NCBI RefSeq assembly: GCF_016767715.1
Contig: NZ_CP050145.1
Location: forward strand, 4,464,001 to 4,528,000
Reading direction: 5' to 3'
DNA: 64,000 nt
From: Mycobacteroides chelonae
GTDB lineage: Bacteria > Actinomycetota > Actinomycetes > Mycobacteriales > Mycobacteriaceae
This document shows, in pieces, positions 7,927 to 16,981 of the stretch (position 1 is its first letter; each line of letters opens with the position of its first letter). The notes under the pieces are model-generated. The model ran no database searches. It had not been told where the DNA came from and was given only the letters and a program-made list of their open reading frames with translations. Made by a program: the position numbers and the translations under genes.

Positions 7927-8730
7927 ATGAAACGTGATGTTCGAGCCCAACTCGACGTAGACATCTTGGCGCCGTCAACCTTGGAGTTCCAGATCGCTGT
8001 GTCGCCGCTTCCCGGCGCCCAGGTGACGGAAACCATGTCGCTGGAGCTGAATGGACAACCGATCGAGGCCCAGGAGGTCGCTGGTGAGCACGGCAACCGT
8101 ATCCATCGGCTCTACGTCGGGGAGGGCAACCTCCAAGTCACTTACGAGGCAACCATTCTCGGACAGGCGGACGAAGTTCCGGTCGAGGCCGCGGATTTGT
8201 CGACGTACTTACGCCCGAGCCGCTACGCCGAAGCCGACAAGTTCTACGGCTTCGCGGCAACCGAATTCGGTGAATACACCGAACCTGCGGTTCTGCTGGA
8301 GAAAGTCTCATCCTGGGTCGGCTCGCGGTTGACGTATTCACCGGGATCCAGCGATCCCATCGACGGCGCCGTCGATACCCTGCTGGCGGCCGCTGGCGTC
8401 TGCCGCGACTACGCGCACCTGGTGGTGGCGTTGCTTCGCGCCGTCAAGGTGCCCGCCCGGCTGGTCGCGGTGTACGCGCCTGGCTGTGACCCGATGGATT
8501 TTCACGCCGTGGCCGAGGCAGTCGTCGACAATCGCTGGCGCGTGGTGGACGCCACCTGCCTGGCGCCGCGACAAACGATGGTGCGCATCACCACCGGGCG
8601 CGATGCCGCCGACACGGCGTTCCTCGACAACCACGGCGGGCAGATCGTCCTGAACGGAACCTTCGTCTCCGCCGTGGTCGACGGTGAGTTACCTCAGGAT
8701 CATGTCGATCAGCTCATCTCCCTGCGATGA
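7927..8730 (+). CDS. Transglutaminase-like cysteine-protease-fold protein
   Basis: The 267-residue protein has the catalytic triad of the transglutaminase-like superfamily: C159 in AAGVCRDYAHL, H193 in DFHAVAEA and D208 in WRVVDAT. The N-terminal roughly 90 residues form the beta-rich domain usual in this bacterial group. It has no signal peptide, so a cytoplasmic peptidase or amide-processing role is likely; the substrate is unknown. ATG 7927 is chosen because CGGAGG precedes it by about 6 nt. The 3' end overlaps the left arm of a strong hairpin. It sits between the sulfatase maturase and the sulfatase, but a functional link is speculative. Confidence 0.87.
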   Translation: MKRDVRAQLDVDILAPSTLEFQIAVSPLPGAQVTETMSLELNGQPIEAQEVAGEHGNRIHRLYVGEGNLQVTYEATILGQADEVPVEAADLSTYLRPSRYAEADKFYGFAATEFGEYTEPAVLLEKVSSWVGSRLTYSPGSSDPIDGAVDTLLAAAGVCRDYAHLVVALLRAVKVPARLVAVYAPGCDPMDFHAVAEAVVDNRWRVVDATCLAPRQTMVRITTGRDAADTAFLDNHGGQIVLNGTFVSAVVDGELPQDHVDQLISLR

Positions 8731-8747
8731 CCACGGGGAGATGAGCT
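8711..8747. terminator. 12-bp perfect hairpin between convergent genes
   Basis: AGCTCATCTCCC at 8711-8722 pairs perfectly with GGGAGATGAGCT at 8736-8747 across a 13-nt loop. It begins inside the last codons of the transglutaminase gene and ends 8 bp before the convergent csbD-like gene. It can therefore serve both strands. No U-tract follows. Confidence 0.7.
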
Positions 8748-8755
8748 GACGGCGG

Positions 8756-8968
8756 CTAGGAGTTCCCGGTCAATTTGTCCTTGACCGCGTCCACGCCTTC
8801 CTTGAGCTTGTCCGCGGCATCGGTCAGCTTCTGCTTGACCGAGGCGATCCCCTGATCTAGCTGGCCTTCGGCCTTCAGATCCTCGTCGCCCGTGGCAGCT
8901 CCAACGGCTTCCTTGGCGCGGCCCTTGAGATCCTCCGCCGTGTTCTTTGCGTCGTCAGCAATTCCCAT
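8756..8968 (-). CDS. CsbD-family stress-response protein
   Basis: The small acidic and lysine-rich protein (70 residues) starts MGIADDAKNTAEDLKG and carries the CsbD repeat pattern LKGRAKEAVGAATGDEDLKAEGQLDQ. CsbD-like proteins are general-stress proteins of unknown molecular activity. The remainder is amphipathic helix with regular KLK and DAADKLKEGVD heptads. ATG 8968 is chosen over an upstream in-frame ATG because it begins the conserved domain and follows AAAGG. The gene converges on the transglutaminase gene across a shared hairpin. Confidence 0.88.
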   Translation of the reverse strand: MGIADDAKNTAEDLKGRAKEAVGAATGDEDLKAEGQLDQGIASVKQKLTDAADKLKEGVDAVKDKLTGNS

Positions 8969-9317
8969 GTGTTTCAAACCTTTCTGTATTCCACCCGAGA
9001 CAGGCGCGAGCCGAAGGTTCATCACATCGATTTCCGGCAGTTATCGTCAACGCCGTCATCGACAGTACCCACCGATTCGGCCCGCTGTGATGAGTTCCTT
9101 TCACGGCACTGCCCCGAAGAATCACCCGAAAAGGGTGATGCTCACCCTCGCCCCTGTCATTAGCGTCGATGCAAGCATGTCTATTCATATATTCACGCCC
9201 ATCTTCGCGATCACCCTCCGTTTCCGGATCTTGGCGAGACACAATGAATCACGTTGATGAATAGCGCCGCGGTGACGCCACTGCACACCCAGATTCTTCG
9301 CCTCGAGAGGACTAACC
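8969..9317. other. 349-bp divergent intergenic region between csbD-like gene and sulfatase
   Basis: No credible coding frame is seen. It should contain the promoters of both divergent genes. The only clear structure is ATCACCC (9121-9127) with GGGTGAT (9133-9139) around a 5-nt GAAAA loop, followed by another CTCACCC. I could not assign confident -35/-10 boxes. Confidence 0.6.
9121..9139. promoter_or_regulatory. 7-bp inverted repeat ATCACCC-N5-GGGTGAT
   Basis: A perfect inverted repeat in the middle of the divergent csbD-sulfatase region. It is a candidate operator or RNA hairpin. Position and symmetry are the only evidence. Confidence 0.4.
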
Positions 9318-11825
9318 ATGGAACCCAATAACGGGGACAGCGCCGAATCCACCGAGAACAACAAACGCGGAGGCCTCTCGCGGCGTTCGATTCTGGGCGG
9401 TATCGCGGCCGCTGGTGTCGGTGCCGCCGCGGCCACCGCCGCGATCAAGGGGTTTGAGGGCACCGATCACGCGACAGGTGCGGGTACCCCGGGAACGGGG
9501 CCCACCAATGAGGACTTCCACGGCAAGATTGCCCTCGACGTGCGCGATTCGACACCCGACTGGACTCCGTACGAATTGAAACGGGCGCCGGAAGGTGCAC
9601 CCAACATCCTGGTGGTGTTGTACGACGACACCGGGCTGGCGGCCTGGTCGCCATTCGGCGGACGTATCAATATGCCCGTCATGCAGCGCCTCGCCGATAA
9701 CGGGCTGCGGTACTCGCAATGGCACACCACCGCGCTGTGTTCGCCGACGCGGTCCTGTCTGTTGACCGGCCGCAATCATCACGTCAACCGTTCGGCGTCG
9801 ATCACCGAGGCCTCCAACGGATTTCCCGGTGCTGCGGGCCGGCTGCCCGCCGAGTGCGCCACCATCGGGCAGGTGCTGCAGGACAACGGGTACAGCACGT
9901 TCTGGGTGGGCAAGAACCACAATGTGCCCGAAGAAGACATCGCCGGTGGCGGTAGCCGATCCGAGTGGCCCCTGCAGAAGGGCTTCGACCGCTACTACGG
10001 CTTCCTGGGCGGCGAGACCAACAACTGGTACCCCGATCTGGTCGAGGACAACCGGTTCATCGAGCCGCCGTACACCCCTGAAGAGGGCTATCACCTGTCC
10101 AAAGACCTTGCCGACCAAGCCCTTCGGATGCTGCGGGATCAGCGGGCGACCAACCCGTCCAAGCCCTGGTATCTGTGGTTCTGCCCCGGCGCCAACCACG
10201 CTCCCCATCACAGCCCCGCCGAGTACACCGAGAAGTACAAGGGCAAGTTCGACGACGGCTACGAGGCCTACCGCGAATGGGTGCTGGCCCGCATGATCGA
10301 GAAGGGTGTCATCCCGAAGGACACCAAGCTCACGCCGCTGAACCCGATGCCCGCGGAGGTCGCCAACGAAGCGGACTCTGTGCGGCCGTGGAATACCCTG
10401 AATCCCGACGAGAAGCGCCTCTTCTCCCGGATGGCCGAGGTGTACGCCGGGTTCTCCGAGTACACCGATGCCCAGGTCGGCCGGATCGTCGACTATCTGG
10501 AACAGACGAGCCAGCTGGACAACACCATCGTGTTCTATTGCGCGGACAACGGCGCCTCCGGCGAGGGCTCCCCCAACGGCTCGGTGAACGAGAACAAATT
10601 CTTCAACGGCTATCCCGATGAGCTGTCCGAGAACATGCAGTACCTGGACAAGCTGGGTAGCCCTGACACCTACAACCACTACCCCACCGGGTGGGCAGTG
10701 GCCTTCTCCACGCCGTTCCAGATGTTCAAGCGCTACTCGCAGTTCTCGGGCGGAACGTGCGATCCACTGGTGATCCACTGGCCCAAGGGCATCAAGGACA
10801 AGGGCCAGGTACGCCACCAGTACCACCACGTCACCGATATCGTGCCGACCATTCTCGACGTGACTGGCCTGCAGATGCCGGAGACGTACCGAGGTGTCAC
10901 GCAGTATCCGGTGAACGGTGTCTCGATGCGGTACAGCTTCGAAAAGGCCGATGCTCCCACGACCAAGAAGCGGCAGTACTACGCCATGCTGGGCACCCGT
11001 GGAATCTGGGAGGACGGTTGGAAGGCCGCGGCGCTGCACGCACCGATCAGCGGCAAGGGCCATTTCGACCAGGACAAGTGGGAGCTGTACCACGTCGACG
11101 AAGACCGCTCCGAGTCAACGAATCTGGCCGATAAGTACCCCGACAAGCTCAAGGGGCTGATCGCGGCGTGGTTCGACGAAGCGGACAAGAACTTCGTGCT
11201 GCCCCTCGATGACCGGTCGGCCACCGAACTGCTCACCATCGAACGGCCCTCGACCGAGCCCAAACGCAACCGCTACATCTACTACCCCGACACCGCACCC
11301 GTGCCCGAGGGCGTCGCGGTCAGCATCCGCGGCAGGTCGTACAAGATCATCGCCGACGTGGAAACCACGAAGGATTCACAGGGTGTGATCTTCGCGCACG
11401 GTTCGCGATTCGGCGGGCATGCCCTTTTCATGAAGGACGGGAAGCTCCACTACGTCTACAACTTCCTGGGGCTCAAGCCGGAGCAGGTGTTCGTCTCACC
11501 GCCGGTGTCTGCCGGGAAACGCACCCTCGGCATGGAATTCGTGCGCAAGGACAAGGGCAAGTACGGCGAATCTCTCGGGACGACAACGCTGTTCATCGAC
11601 GGTAAGCCAGTTGCCAACGGCCCGATGCGGGCCCAGATCGGCAAGTTCACCCTGGCGGGCGACGGCCTGTGTGTCGGATTCGACAGCGGGGACAACGTCT
11701 CGCAGCTGTACGCCCACCCCGGGACGTTCACCGGGGGCACCATCAAGGGTGTCGCGATCGACGTCAGCGAGGAAACCTTCATCGACCTGGAGAAGGAAGC
11801 GCAGGCAGCGTGGGCGCGGGACTGA
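9318..11825 (+). CDS. Tat-exported type I sulfatase (AtsA-like arylsulfatase)
   Basis: The 835-residue sulfatase hydrolyses sulfate esters using formylglycine. C141 in LCSPTRSCLLTGR is the C-x-P-x-R site to be converted by the FGE at 6904-7797. Metal ligands include D103/D104 in LYDDTG, and further hallmarks are GKNHN and YCADNGA. The N-terminus has SRRSILGG (21-28) followed by an alanine-rich hydrophobic stretch, a twin-arginine signal, so export in folded form is likely. Residues beyond about 630 form an extra beta-rich domain (HGSRFGGHALFMKDG, LGMEF), reminiscent of LamG-like carbohydrate-binding folds. Start ATG 9318 follows GAGAGGA. The pairing recalls Rv0711-Rv0712. Confidence 0.93.
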   Translation: MEPNNGDSAESTENNKRGGLSRRSILGGIAAAGVGAAAATAAIKGFEGTDHATGAGTPGTGPTNEDFHGKIALDVRDSTPDWTPYELKRAPEGAPNILVVLYDDTGLAAWSPFGGRINMPVMQRLADNGLRYSQWHTTALCSPTRSCLLTGRNHHVNRSASITEASNGFPGAAGRLPAECATIGQVLQDNGYSTFWVGKNHNVPEEDIAGGGSRSEWPLQKGFDRYYGFLGGETNNWYPDLVEDNRFIEPPYTPEEGYHLSKDLADQALRMLRDQRATNPSKPWYLWFCPGANHAPHHSPAEYTEKYKGKFDDGYEAYREWVLARMIEKGVIPKDTKLTPLNPMPAEVANEADSVRPWNTLNPDEKRLFSRMAEVYAGFSEYTDAQVGRIVDYLEQTSQLDNTIVFYCADNGASGEGSPNGSVNENKFFNGYPDELSENMQYLDKLGSPDTYNHYPTGWAVAFSTPFQMFKRYSQFSGGTCDPLVIHWPKGIKDKGQVRHQYHHVTDIVPTILDVTGLQMPETYRGVTQYPVNGVSMRYSFEKADAPTTKKRQYYAMLGTRGIWEDGWKAAALHAPISGKGHFDQDKWELYHVDEDRSESTNLADKYPDKLKGLIAAWFDEADKNFVLPLDDRSATELLTIERPSTEPKRNRYIYYPDTAPVPEGVAVSIRGRSYKIIADVETTKDSQGVIFAHGSRFGGHALFMKDGKLHYVYNFLGLKPEQVFVSPPVSAGKRTLGMEFVRKDKGKYGESLGTTTLFIDGKPVANGPMRAQIGKFTLAGDGLCVGFDSGDNVSQLYAHPGTFTGGTIKGVAIDVSEETFIDLEKEAQAAWARD

Positions 11826-11845
11826 GCTCGCACGCGGGGTGAAAT

Positions 11846-11898
11846 GCCGCCGGGCCCGGGCTGACCATCGGGAAGCTGGTCGGTCCGGGCCCGGTGGC
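11846..11898 (+). terminator. Long GC-rich hairpin after the sulfatase gene
   Basis: The left arm GCCGCCGGGCCCGG (11846-11859) pairs with CCGGGCCCGGTGGC (11885-11898) with one G-T wobble. An inner stem continues with CTGACCA against TGGTCGG. About 22 bp of stem surround a 9-nt loop, starting 20 bp after the sulfatase stop. It lacks a U-tract, as many mycobacterial terminators do. Confidence 0.75.
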
Positions 11899-11955
11899 TC
11901 CATCCGCCGATAATCGGGTGTGCGAAAACCGATATCAGTACCGAGAGGGGGAAAC

Positions 11956-12408
11956 ATGACTCGTAACCCCGAGATATGCGACCGGCCGCACCCCGGTGTG
12001 GGCTGCTTCGTGGTGAAGGACGGCCGGTTTCTGATGGGGCGGCGCCGTGGCGCCCACGGCGCAGACACCTGGTCGGTGCCTGGCGGCTGGATCGAGCGGG
12101 GTGAGAGTCCGGAATCGGCGGCGATGCGCGAGGTCTGGGAGGAAACCGGCATGCGAGCCACCGATGCGCACGCCGTCGGCGCCACGACAACTGTCCATCC
12201 TGAAGGTTTGTGTTCTCTGACGGTGTGGGTTGTCTCGCGTTGGGAATCCGGCGAACCGATCTGTAGGGAACCTGACAAATTCGTTGAACAGCGTTGGTGC
12301 GCACTGGAAGAAGGCCTACCCACGCCACTATTCGGCGTATGGACTGATCTGCTGGCCTCTCCCACCTACGCGCGTCTACGCAAGCTGTTGGTCCAGGAAC
12401 GCATATAG
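11956..12408 (+). CDS. Nudix hydrolase
   Basis: The 150-residue Nudix protein hydrolyses a nucleoside diphosphate linked to another moiety. The Nudix box is complete: GGWIERGESPESAAMREVWE followed by ETGM fits G-x5-E-x7-REVxEExGM. It has the VGCFVVKDGRFLMGRRRG strand found in NUDT15/MutT-like cytoplasmic members, but the substrate is not predictable. ATG 11956 follows GAGAGGGGG by a short spacer, which decides the start. It is separated from the sulfatase by a strong hairpin and so is probably its own unit. Confidence 0.93.
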   Translation: MTRNPEICDRPHPGVGCFVVKDGRFLMGRRRGAHGADTWSVPGGWIERGESPESAAMREVWEETGMRATDAHAVGATTTVHPEGLCSLTVWVVSRWESGEPICREPDKFVEQRWCALEEGLPTPLFGVWTDLLASPTYARLRKLLVQERI

Positions 12409-12426
12409 AAACGCGACGGTATGTAC

Positions 12427-12699
12427 CTAGTCGCTCACCCAGGTCAGCACGAGCTCGTCGCGGGTGCCGAACCGCTCGAGATGACGTTTGACCACATCAC
12501 CGAATTCCGCGGAGCTGGCCTCAACATGTAGTTCCCCGGGCCGCGGACGCAGCACCGTGACCGCATCGAGAGTCATCTCGATCTGGATCGCACCGTCCTC
12601 AAGTTCGGTCACCGTGCTCTTGGCTGCCCAATGCTGAGCGAGTTGTTTCGCGTATCGCTCGGGACGGTCGGTGACGATCACGCCATGCACAGTGGCCAT
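12427..12699 (-). CDS. DUF2218 protein
   Basis: The 90-residue protein matches the DUF2218 pattern: RYAKQLAQHWAAK near the start, an acidic strand IQIEMTLDAVTVLRPRPGELHVEA, and a C-terminal HLERFGTRDELVLTW. Members are small cytoplasmic proteins of unknown function, often near metal or siderophore genes. It lies convergent to the Nudix gene, 18 bp away, and 32 bp downstream of the LuxR-type regulator on the same strand. It may therefore be co-transcribed with the regulator. Confidence 0.8.
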   Translation of the reverse strand: MATVHGVIVTDRPERYAKQLAQHWAAKSTVTELEDGAIQIEMTLDAVTVLRPRPGELHVEASSAEFGDVVKRHLERFGTRDELVLTWVSD

Positions 12700-12731
12700 T
12701 CCACGATTCTTCCAGGTTCTGCACCACGGCG

Positions 12732-15344
12732 TCAGTGCGGCGCGATGCCGATAGCCTCGCGGCGGTTAGATACCTGCAGTTTCTGGTAGATGGATCGCTG
12801 ATGTGTCTTGAGGGTGTTGACGGACACCGAGAGCTTCGCGGCGATCTCCGCCGCGGTCATCGGAGTCCGCAGGTATGCCAACACTTCTCGCTCCCGTGAG
12901 GTGAGTGCCGCGGCGGGGTTCTCCGATGTGCCCGTCTCGCAGGCCAACAGACACTCGGCAAGAAAGTCCGGATACGCGGTCCGCGAGCTATGTGCCCCCA
13001 ACAGCTCACGGCACGCCTGATCGGCGTTGTCCAGGAACGGGTAACGCACGGATTCGGAGGCCGCCAGCGCAAGCGACTCCTCCAGCAGCTGGTGGGCCCT
13101 GTCGTTGTCGCTGCGATCCCACGCCAGTAACGCGCCCACCAGAGCCGCGTAGGCACGCGTGTAGGGAGCCACTGACTCGCCACGCGCATTGTCGGCCAGG
13201 GCCTGCGCCAGATCGGCGTCCCCAAGCCGTCGGCATATGCCCGCGACCATCGCAGAGGCGGTCGGCAGTGGCGTCACATCGACGAGCCTCGCCGCCAGCT
13301 GCAACGCCTCGTGGTTGTGCCCCCGCATTTCGGCGATCCTGGCGAGCGCGGCGGTACGGAAACTGCCTATCGGGACGGCCCTGTTGTCTTCCTCGCCGAT
13401 GCGCATGGCCACCGCCTCCAGCTGCGGGAGGGACAAATCGCATCCCTGGTTCCGCAGTGCTGCGGCACTGAACACCAGCATCATGCGCCCGATGTCCGGA
13501 TAGCCTTCCCCTACCGCAGCATCCACCACGGTGAAATCTTCCAGCGCGCCGGCCAGCTCGCCCTGCCACAGCTGCATGAATCCCGTTGTGAAGCAGGATA
13601 TCCCGCCACCTTCGTGAGAGAGCCAGGGAACCTCCGCCATACTCAGCGACAGTTGGGCCCGGCCGAACTGTCCGGCATGGACATACGCGAAGGCCAGGCT
13701 CTCCGTGGCCCTGTCCGCGACCGCCGCCAGACCCAGCGCACGGCACTCCTGTGCCGCCGACTCCAGCAGTCGCATCGAGTGACCGACGTCGCGCCGCAAC
13801 CGGGTTTCGGCCCAGCCCACCAGGAACAGTGTGCAGGCATACACGCGGTCGGGCACCAGTGTCCGATCGGTGAGAGCCTCGGACACCGCGTCGACGGCGC
13901 CCGCCATGGTGCTGTGGTCGTCGGAGATCAGGATGCGGCTCAGATTCGCGACAAGGCCTACGCGCCGAGACTCGACGTGGCCATGCGCCAGGTCCTGGGC
14001 GCGTTCGAAATGCAGCTGTGCGCCAAGGCGATCACCGGCGACCTCCCGGCAGCAGGAACGCACCATCGCAATGTCGGCGGTCTCGCCGAATGCGTCGGCC
14101 ACCGCGATGCAGGCACTCTCCAGTGCCACGGATCGGGCTTCCAGCAGTAGTTCGAGCCAGTGATCGGTGATTATCTCTGCGGCCAGCGGCCCGTCCGCCC
14201 CGCGAACGGCATGTTCGCCGGCATCCAACGGGTAGCGGTCACGCAGTTCGCGTGCGGCCAGCAAGTTCAAGGCACTCCATCGCGCCGGGTCCGACTGCCT
14301 GAGCACCTCGCCACATCCGTGCGCGAACATCGAATGCCATTGGTAGATAGCATCTTCGCCAGATCCGAATCGTTCGATGAACAGGCCGGAGGTCGCGCAT
14401 TCGGCGAGCAGTCCGGCAGCATCGGCTCGCCCGGAAAGCACGCCGGCCAGGCGTTCATCCACCCGCGTGCATACCGTGGCAGCCAGCACGAATTCGGCAA
14501 GCTCGGGGCGCAGCCGCGCGAGAACGGCGGCACGGATGTATTCACTGACATCGAGATCATCTAGGGCACTGGGTATCTCGACGTCCAAGAGCGCCAGCCG
14601 CACGGCCGCGGGCCAGCCCCCGGTGCTCTGCACAATGCGTTCGGCATCCCCGGCGGCAAGGTCCTGCTGGTGTACTTGGCCGGCGGCCGACAGTACATCC
14701 TCGGCAGTGAAAGCCAATTCGCCCGCCGCAACCACCGCCACCTGACCATGCACCCGCAGCCTGGTGAGCAATGCCTCAGGCGCCTCCGTGGTGATCAAGA
14801 CCAGTCGCAGCCAGGGCGGGCCGTGCTCGATGAACTCGACGAACTCCGTGGACTGTGTGACTCCGATGGCCTTTTGGAAATCGTCGAGCACGACCGTGAC
14901 CGGGCCCGGAATCTGGATCGTCGATAGGGCGGTGAAGACCAGTCCCAGGGACGGCAACTCGAAGGCGGTAGCCAGTGCCCGCCGGACCTGGGCGTCGTCA
15001 CCGTCACCCGCCGCGTGCCGCAGCGCCGTCATGATGCCGCGGATCAGCTCCGGGAAGTCTGCCGCCTGCTCCGTCACCGTCAGCCACCCAACCGAGCCCG
15101 GCTGGTGCTGCCGCTGCGCGGCGGCCCATTGCCCCACCGCGACCGTCTTGCCGAATCCGGATGGGGCCAGCACCACGACCGCCCGAGACTGCTGAACGTG
15201 CAGGTCAAGAATTCGGTGCACGTCCGTGCGGGCGATCATTCCAGGACTCGATGACGGTGGCGTGGCCAAGAACCATGGGGCCGGACTCCATGCCGTCGAG
15301 CCGGCGGGTGCCCCGCCTGCAGTCAGGTCGTCGCAGCCAGCCAT
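12732..15344 (-). CDS. LuxR/MalT-type ATPase transcriptional regulator (LAL family)
   Basis: The 870-residue regulator has a Walker A loop APSGFGKT at 60-67, a Walker B-like VTVVLDDFQ, a long helical TPR-like middle and a C-terminal LuxR HTH (LTSREREVLAYL, AEIAAKLSVSVNTLKTHQRSIY, SNRREAIG). This is the MalT/LAL architecture: ATP- and ligand-gated activators. The ligand and targets are unknown. The upstream neighbour on the same strand is the HtrA-like gene, separated by a hairpin, so it may have its own promoter. ATG 15344 is adopted as the only start giving the N-terminal segment. Confidence 0.92.
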   Translation of the reverse strand: MAGCDDLTAGGAPAGSTAWSPAPWFLATPPSSSPGMIARTDVHRILDLHVQQSRAVVVLAPSGFGKTVAVGQWAAAQRQHQPGSVGWLTVTEQAADFPELIRGIMTALRHAAGDGDDAQVRRALATAFELPSLGLVFTALSTIQIPGPVTVVLDDFQKAIGVTQSTEFVEFIEHGPPWLRLVLITTEAPEALLTRLRVHGQVAVVAAGELAFTAEDVLSAAGQVHQQDLAAGDAERIVQSTGGWPAAVRLALLDVEIPSALDDLDVSEYIRAAVLARLRPELAEFVLAATVCTRVDERLAGVLSGRADAAGLLAECATSGLFIERFGSGEDAIYQWHSMFAHGCGEVLRQSDPARWSALNLLAARELRDRYPLDAGEHAVRGADGPLAAEIITDHWLELLLEARSVALESACIAVADAFGETADIAMVRSCCREVAGDRLGAQLHFERAQDLAHGHVESRRVGLVANLSRILISDDHSTMAGAVDAVSEALTDRTLVPDRVYACTLFLVGWAETRLRRDVGHSMRLLESAAQECRALGLAAVADRATESLAFAYVHAGQFGRAQLSLSMAEVPWLSHEGGGISCFTTGFMQLWQGELAGALEDFTVVDAAVGEGYPDIGRMMLVFSAAALRNQGCDLSLPQLEAVAMRIGEEDNRAVPIGSFRTAALARIAEMRGHNHEALQLAARLVDVTPLPTASAMVAGICRRLGDADLAQALADNARGESVAPYTRAYAALVGALLAWDRSDNDRAHQLLEESLALAASESVRYPFLDNADQACRELLGAHSSRTAYPDFLAECLLACETGTSENPAAALTSREREVLAYLRTPMTAAEIAAKLSVSVNTLKTHQRSIYQKLQVSNRREAIGIAPH

Positions 15345-15368
15345 CCGTTCATTGTCTCCGGAACTGCT

Positions 15369-15393
15369 GAACCCGGGTTAGCCACCCGGGTTC
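15369..15393 (-). terminator. 10-bp perfect hairpin after the HtrA-like gene
   Basis: GAACCCGGGT (15369-15378) and ACCCGGGTTC (15384-15393) form a perfect 10-bp stem with a 5-nt loop, extendable by three further pairs. It starts 8 nt beyond the stop of the minus-strand protease gene and lies upstream of the LuxR-type gene, separating the two. Confidence 0.75.
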
Positions 15394-15400
15394 GGCGCTG

Positions 15401-16861
15401 TCACGTTGCCGATTCCCCGAGGGTGACCTGGACCGTGCGCGATGTTCCCGACTGGTCCGCGTAGGTGAGCGTGACCGCGTCGCCGGGTGCCTTGGACCGC
15501 ACCGCGGCCACCAGCGCCTCGGGGCCGTCGATGACCTGGTTGTCGACCTTAGTGATCACGGCGCCCTTGGGCAGGCCGGCCGTCGCCGCCGCGCTGCCAC
15601 TGACCACGCCCGCCACGACCGCACCGGGCATGTCGTCACCAGAGCCGAGCTGAACGCCCAGCGAGGCATGCCGCACGGTGCCGGTGGAGACCAGCTCGTC
15701 CGCGATGCGCTTGGCTTGATCCACGGGGATGGCGAAGCCCAGGCCGATCGATCCGGCTTGTCCGCCGCCCTGCGAGTCCTGCCCGCTGGACAGTGACGCG
15801 ATTGCCGAGTTCACACCGATGAGGTCACCGTTCATGTCGACGAGTGCACCGCCGGAGTTGCCGGGGTTGATGGCCGCATCGGTTTGGATAGCACTCATCA
15901 CCGAATGCTGTCCGCTCTGGTCATCACCGGTGCTGACCGGGCGACCGAGCGCGCTGATGATGCCGGTTGTCACGGTCCCCTGCAGGCCCAAAGGTGAGCC
16001 GATGGCGACGACGTTCTGGCCAACCTTCAGGTCTTTCGACGAACCGATGGAGATCGGGGTGAGGTCGGAGACACCCTGGGCCCGAACCACGGCCAGGTCA
16101 TCGTCGGGGTCGGCGCCGACGACGGTGAATGGCACCGTTCGGCCGTCGGCCAGGGTCACGGTCGCCTTGACGCCGTCGCCGGTGTGGGCGGACGGACGGG
16201 TGCTGCGCCGGTCGTTGCCGTTGGGCACCTGCCCGTCACGACCGTCTTGATAGTCACCGGGCAGCTGTTCGCCGGGAAGGATGCCGGGCGGAAGGTTGGT
16301 GAGCGGCCCGCGCCGCGACGGGGCCGAGGGCGCCAGATCGTCGCTGCCCGACATGGCTGCGGCGACGACGTGATTGTTGGTCAGGATCAGCCCGTCAGGG
16401 CTCAGCACGATGCCGGAGCCCGACTCGCCCTCCTGCCCGCTCTGGATCTTCAGTTGCACGACGCTCGGCAGCACCTTGGCCGACACCTGTTCGACCGAGC
16501 CGGCCGGGGCCGCAGCACCAGGCTGTCCGAGTATTGAACCTGTTGGCAGGGAAGGCTTTCCGGTGAGTCCCGGGCTCGATACCTGCGCTACGGGGGCGGG
16601 ATGTCCGGACTGGTTCACCACGACGACGGCCGTGGTGGCGCTGGCGGCAATGGCCACCACGACGGCACCAGCGGTCAAGCCGACGGCACGAAGACGTTTC
16701 CGGCGCAGCGGGTTCGGAGCCAGTTCGGCGCGGTCCGGGAATGTCTCGCCATACGCGTAGCGTGTCCGGGTGTCGGTGGCCGGACCGTGCACCTGGCGAT
16801 AGCCGTGCTGGCCCAACGGGAATTCGTTTCCGTACGGCGGATGCCCAGGCTGGTAGTTCAT
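15401..16861 (-). CDS. Membrane-anchored HtrA/DegP-type serine protease with PDZ domain (PepD-like)
   Basis: The 486-residue protease degrades or senses misfolded envelope proteins. It has a cytoplasmic proline/tyrosine-rich head, a membrane helix at about 57-83, a trypsin-like domain with H164 (TNNHVV), D255 (DDDLAVV) and S336 (NPGNSGGAL), and a PDZ domain from about 395. A roughly 60-residue Pro/Gly-rich insert (about 168-228) separates the histidine strand from the aspartate strand. ATG 16861 is chosen because GAAGGA precedes it and the PGHPP head is typical of actinobacterial HtrAs. It resembles M. tuberculosis PepD, but MprAB-like genes are not adjacent. Confidence 0.92.
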   Translation of the reverse strand: MNYQPGHPPYGNEFPLGQHGYRQVHGPATDTRTRYAYGETFPDRAELAPNPLRRKRLRAVGLTAGAVVVAIAASATTAVVVVNQSGHPAPVAQVSSPGLTGKPSLPTGSILGQPGAAAPAGSVEQVSAKVLPSVVQLKIQSGQEGESGSGIVLSPDGLILTNNHVVAAAMSGSDDLAPSAPSRRGPLTNLPPGILPGEQLPGDYQDGRDGQVPNGNDRRSTRPSAHTGDGVKATVTLADGRTVPFTVVGADPDDDLAVVRAQGVSDLTPISIGSSKDLKVGQNVVAIGSPLGLQGTVTTGIISALGRPVSTGDDQSGQHSVMSAIQTDAAINPGNSGGALVDMNGDLIGVNSAIASLSSGQDSQGGGQAGSIGLGFAIPVDQAKRIADELVSTGTVRHASLGVQLGSGDDMPGAVVAGVVSGSAAATAGLPKGAVITKVDNQVIDGPEALVAAVRSKAPGDAVTLTYADQSGTSRTVQVTLGESAT

Positions 16862-16981
16862 CGATATGTCCTTCTTCCTCACGATGCAGTCAGGGCACTG
16901 TCCGCCTCTGGTTCGCACTGTCACAGTGCCTGCATCCACTGAGGCCAGGCTGAGAATTTCCTCTCTGCAGCCCAAGACTTT

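Noticed and set aside
9312..11093. 593-codon open frame on the minus strand opposite the sulfatase
   Set aside because: It is the mirror of a high-GC gene; the plus frame has complete sulfatase motifs and the minus translation has none.
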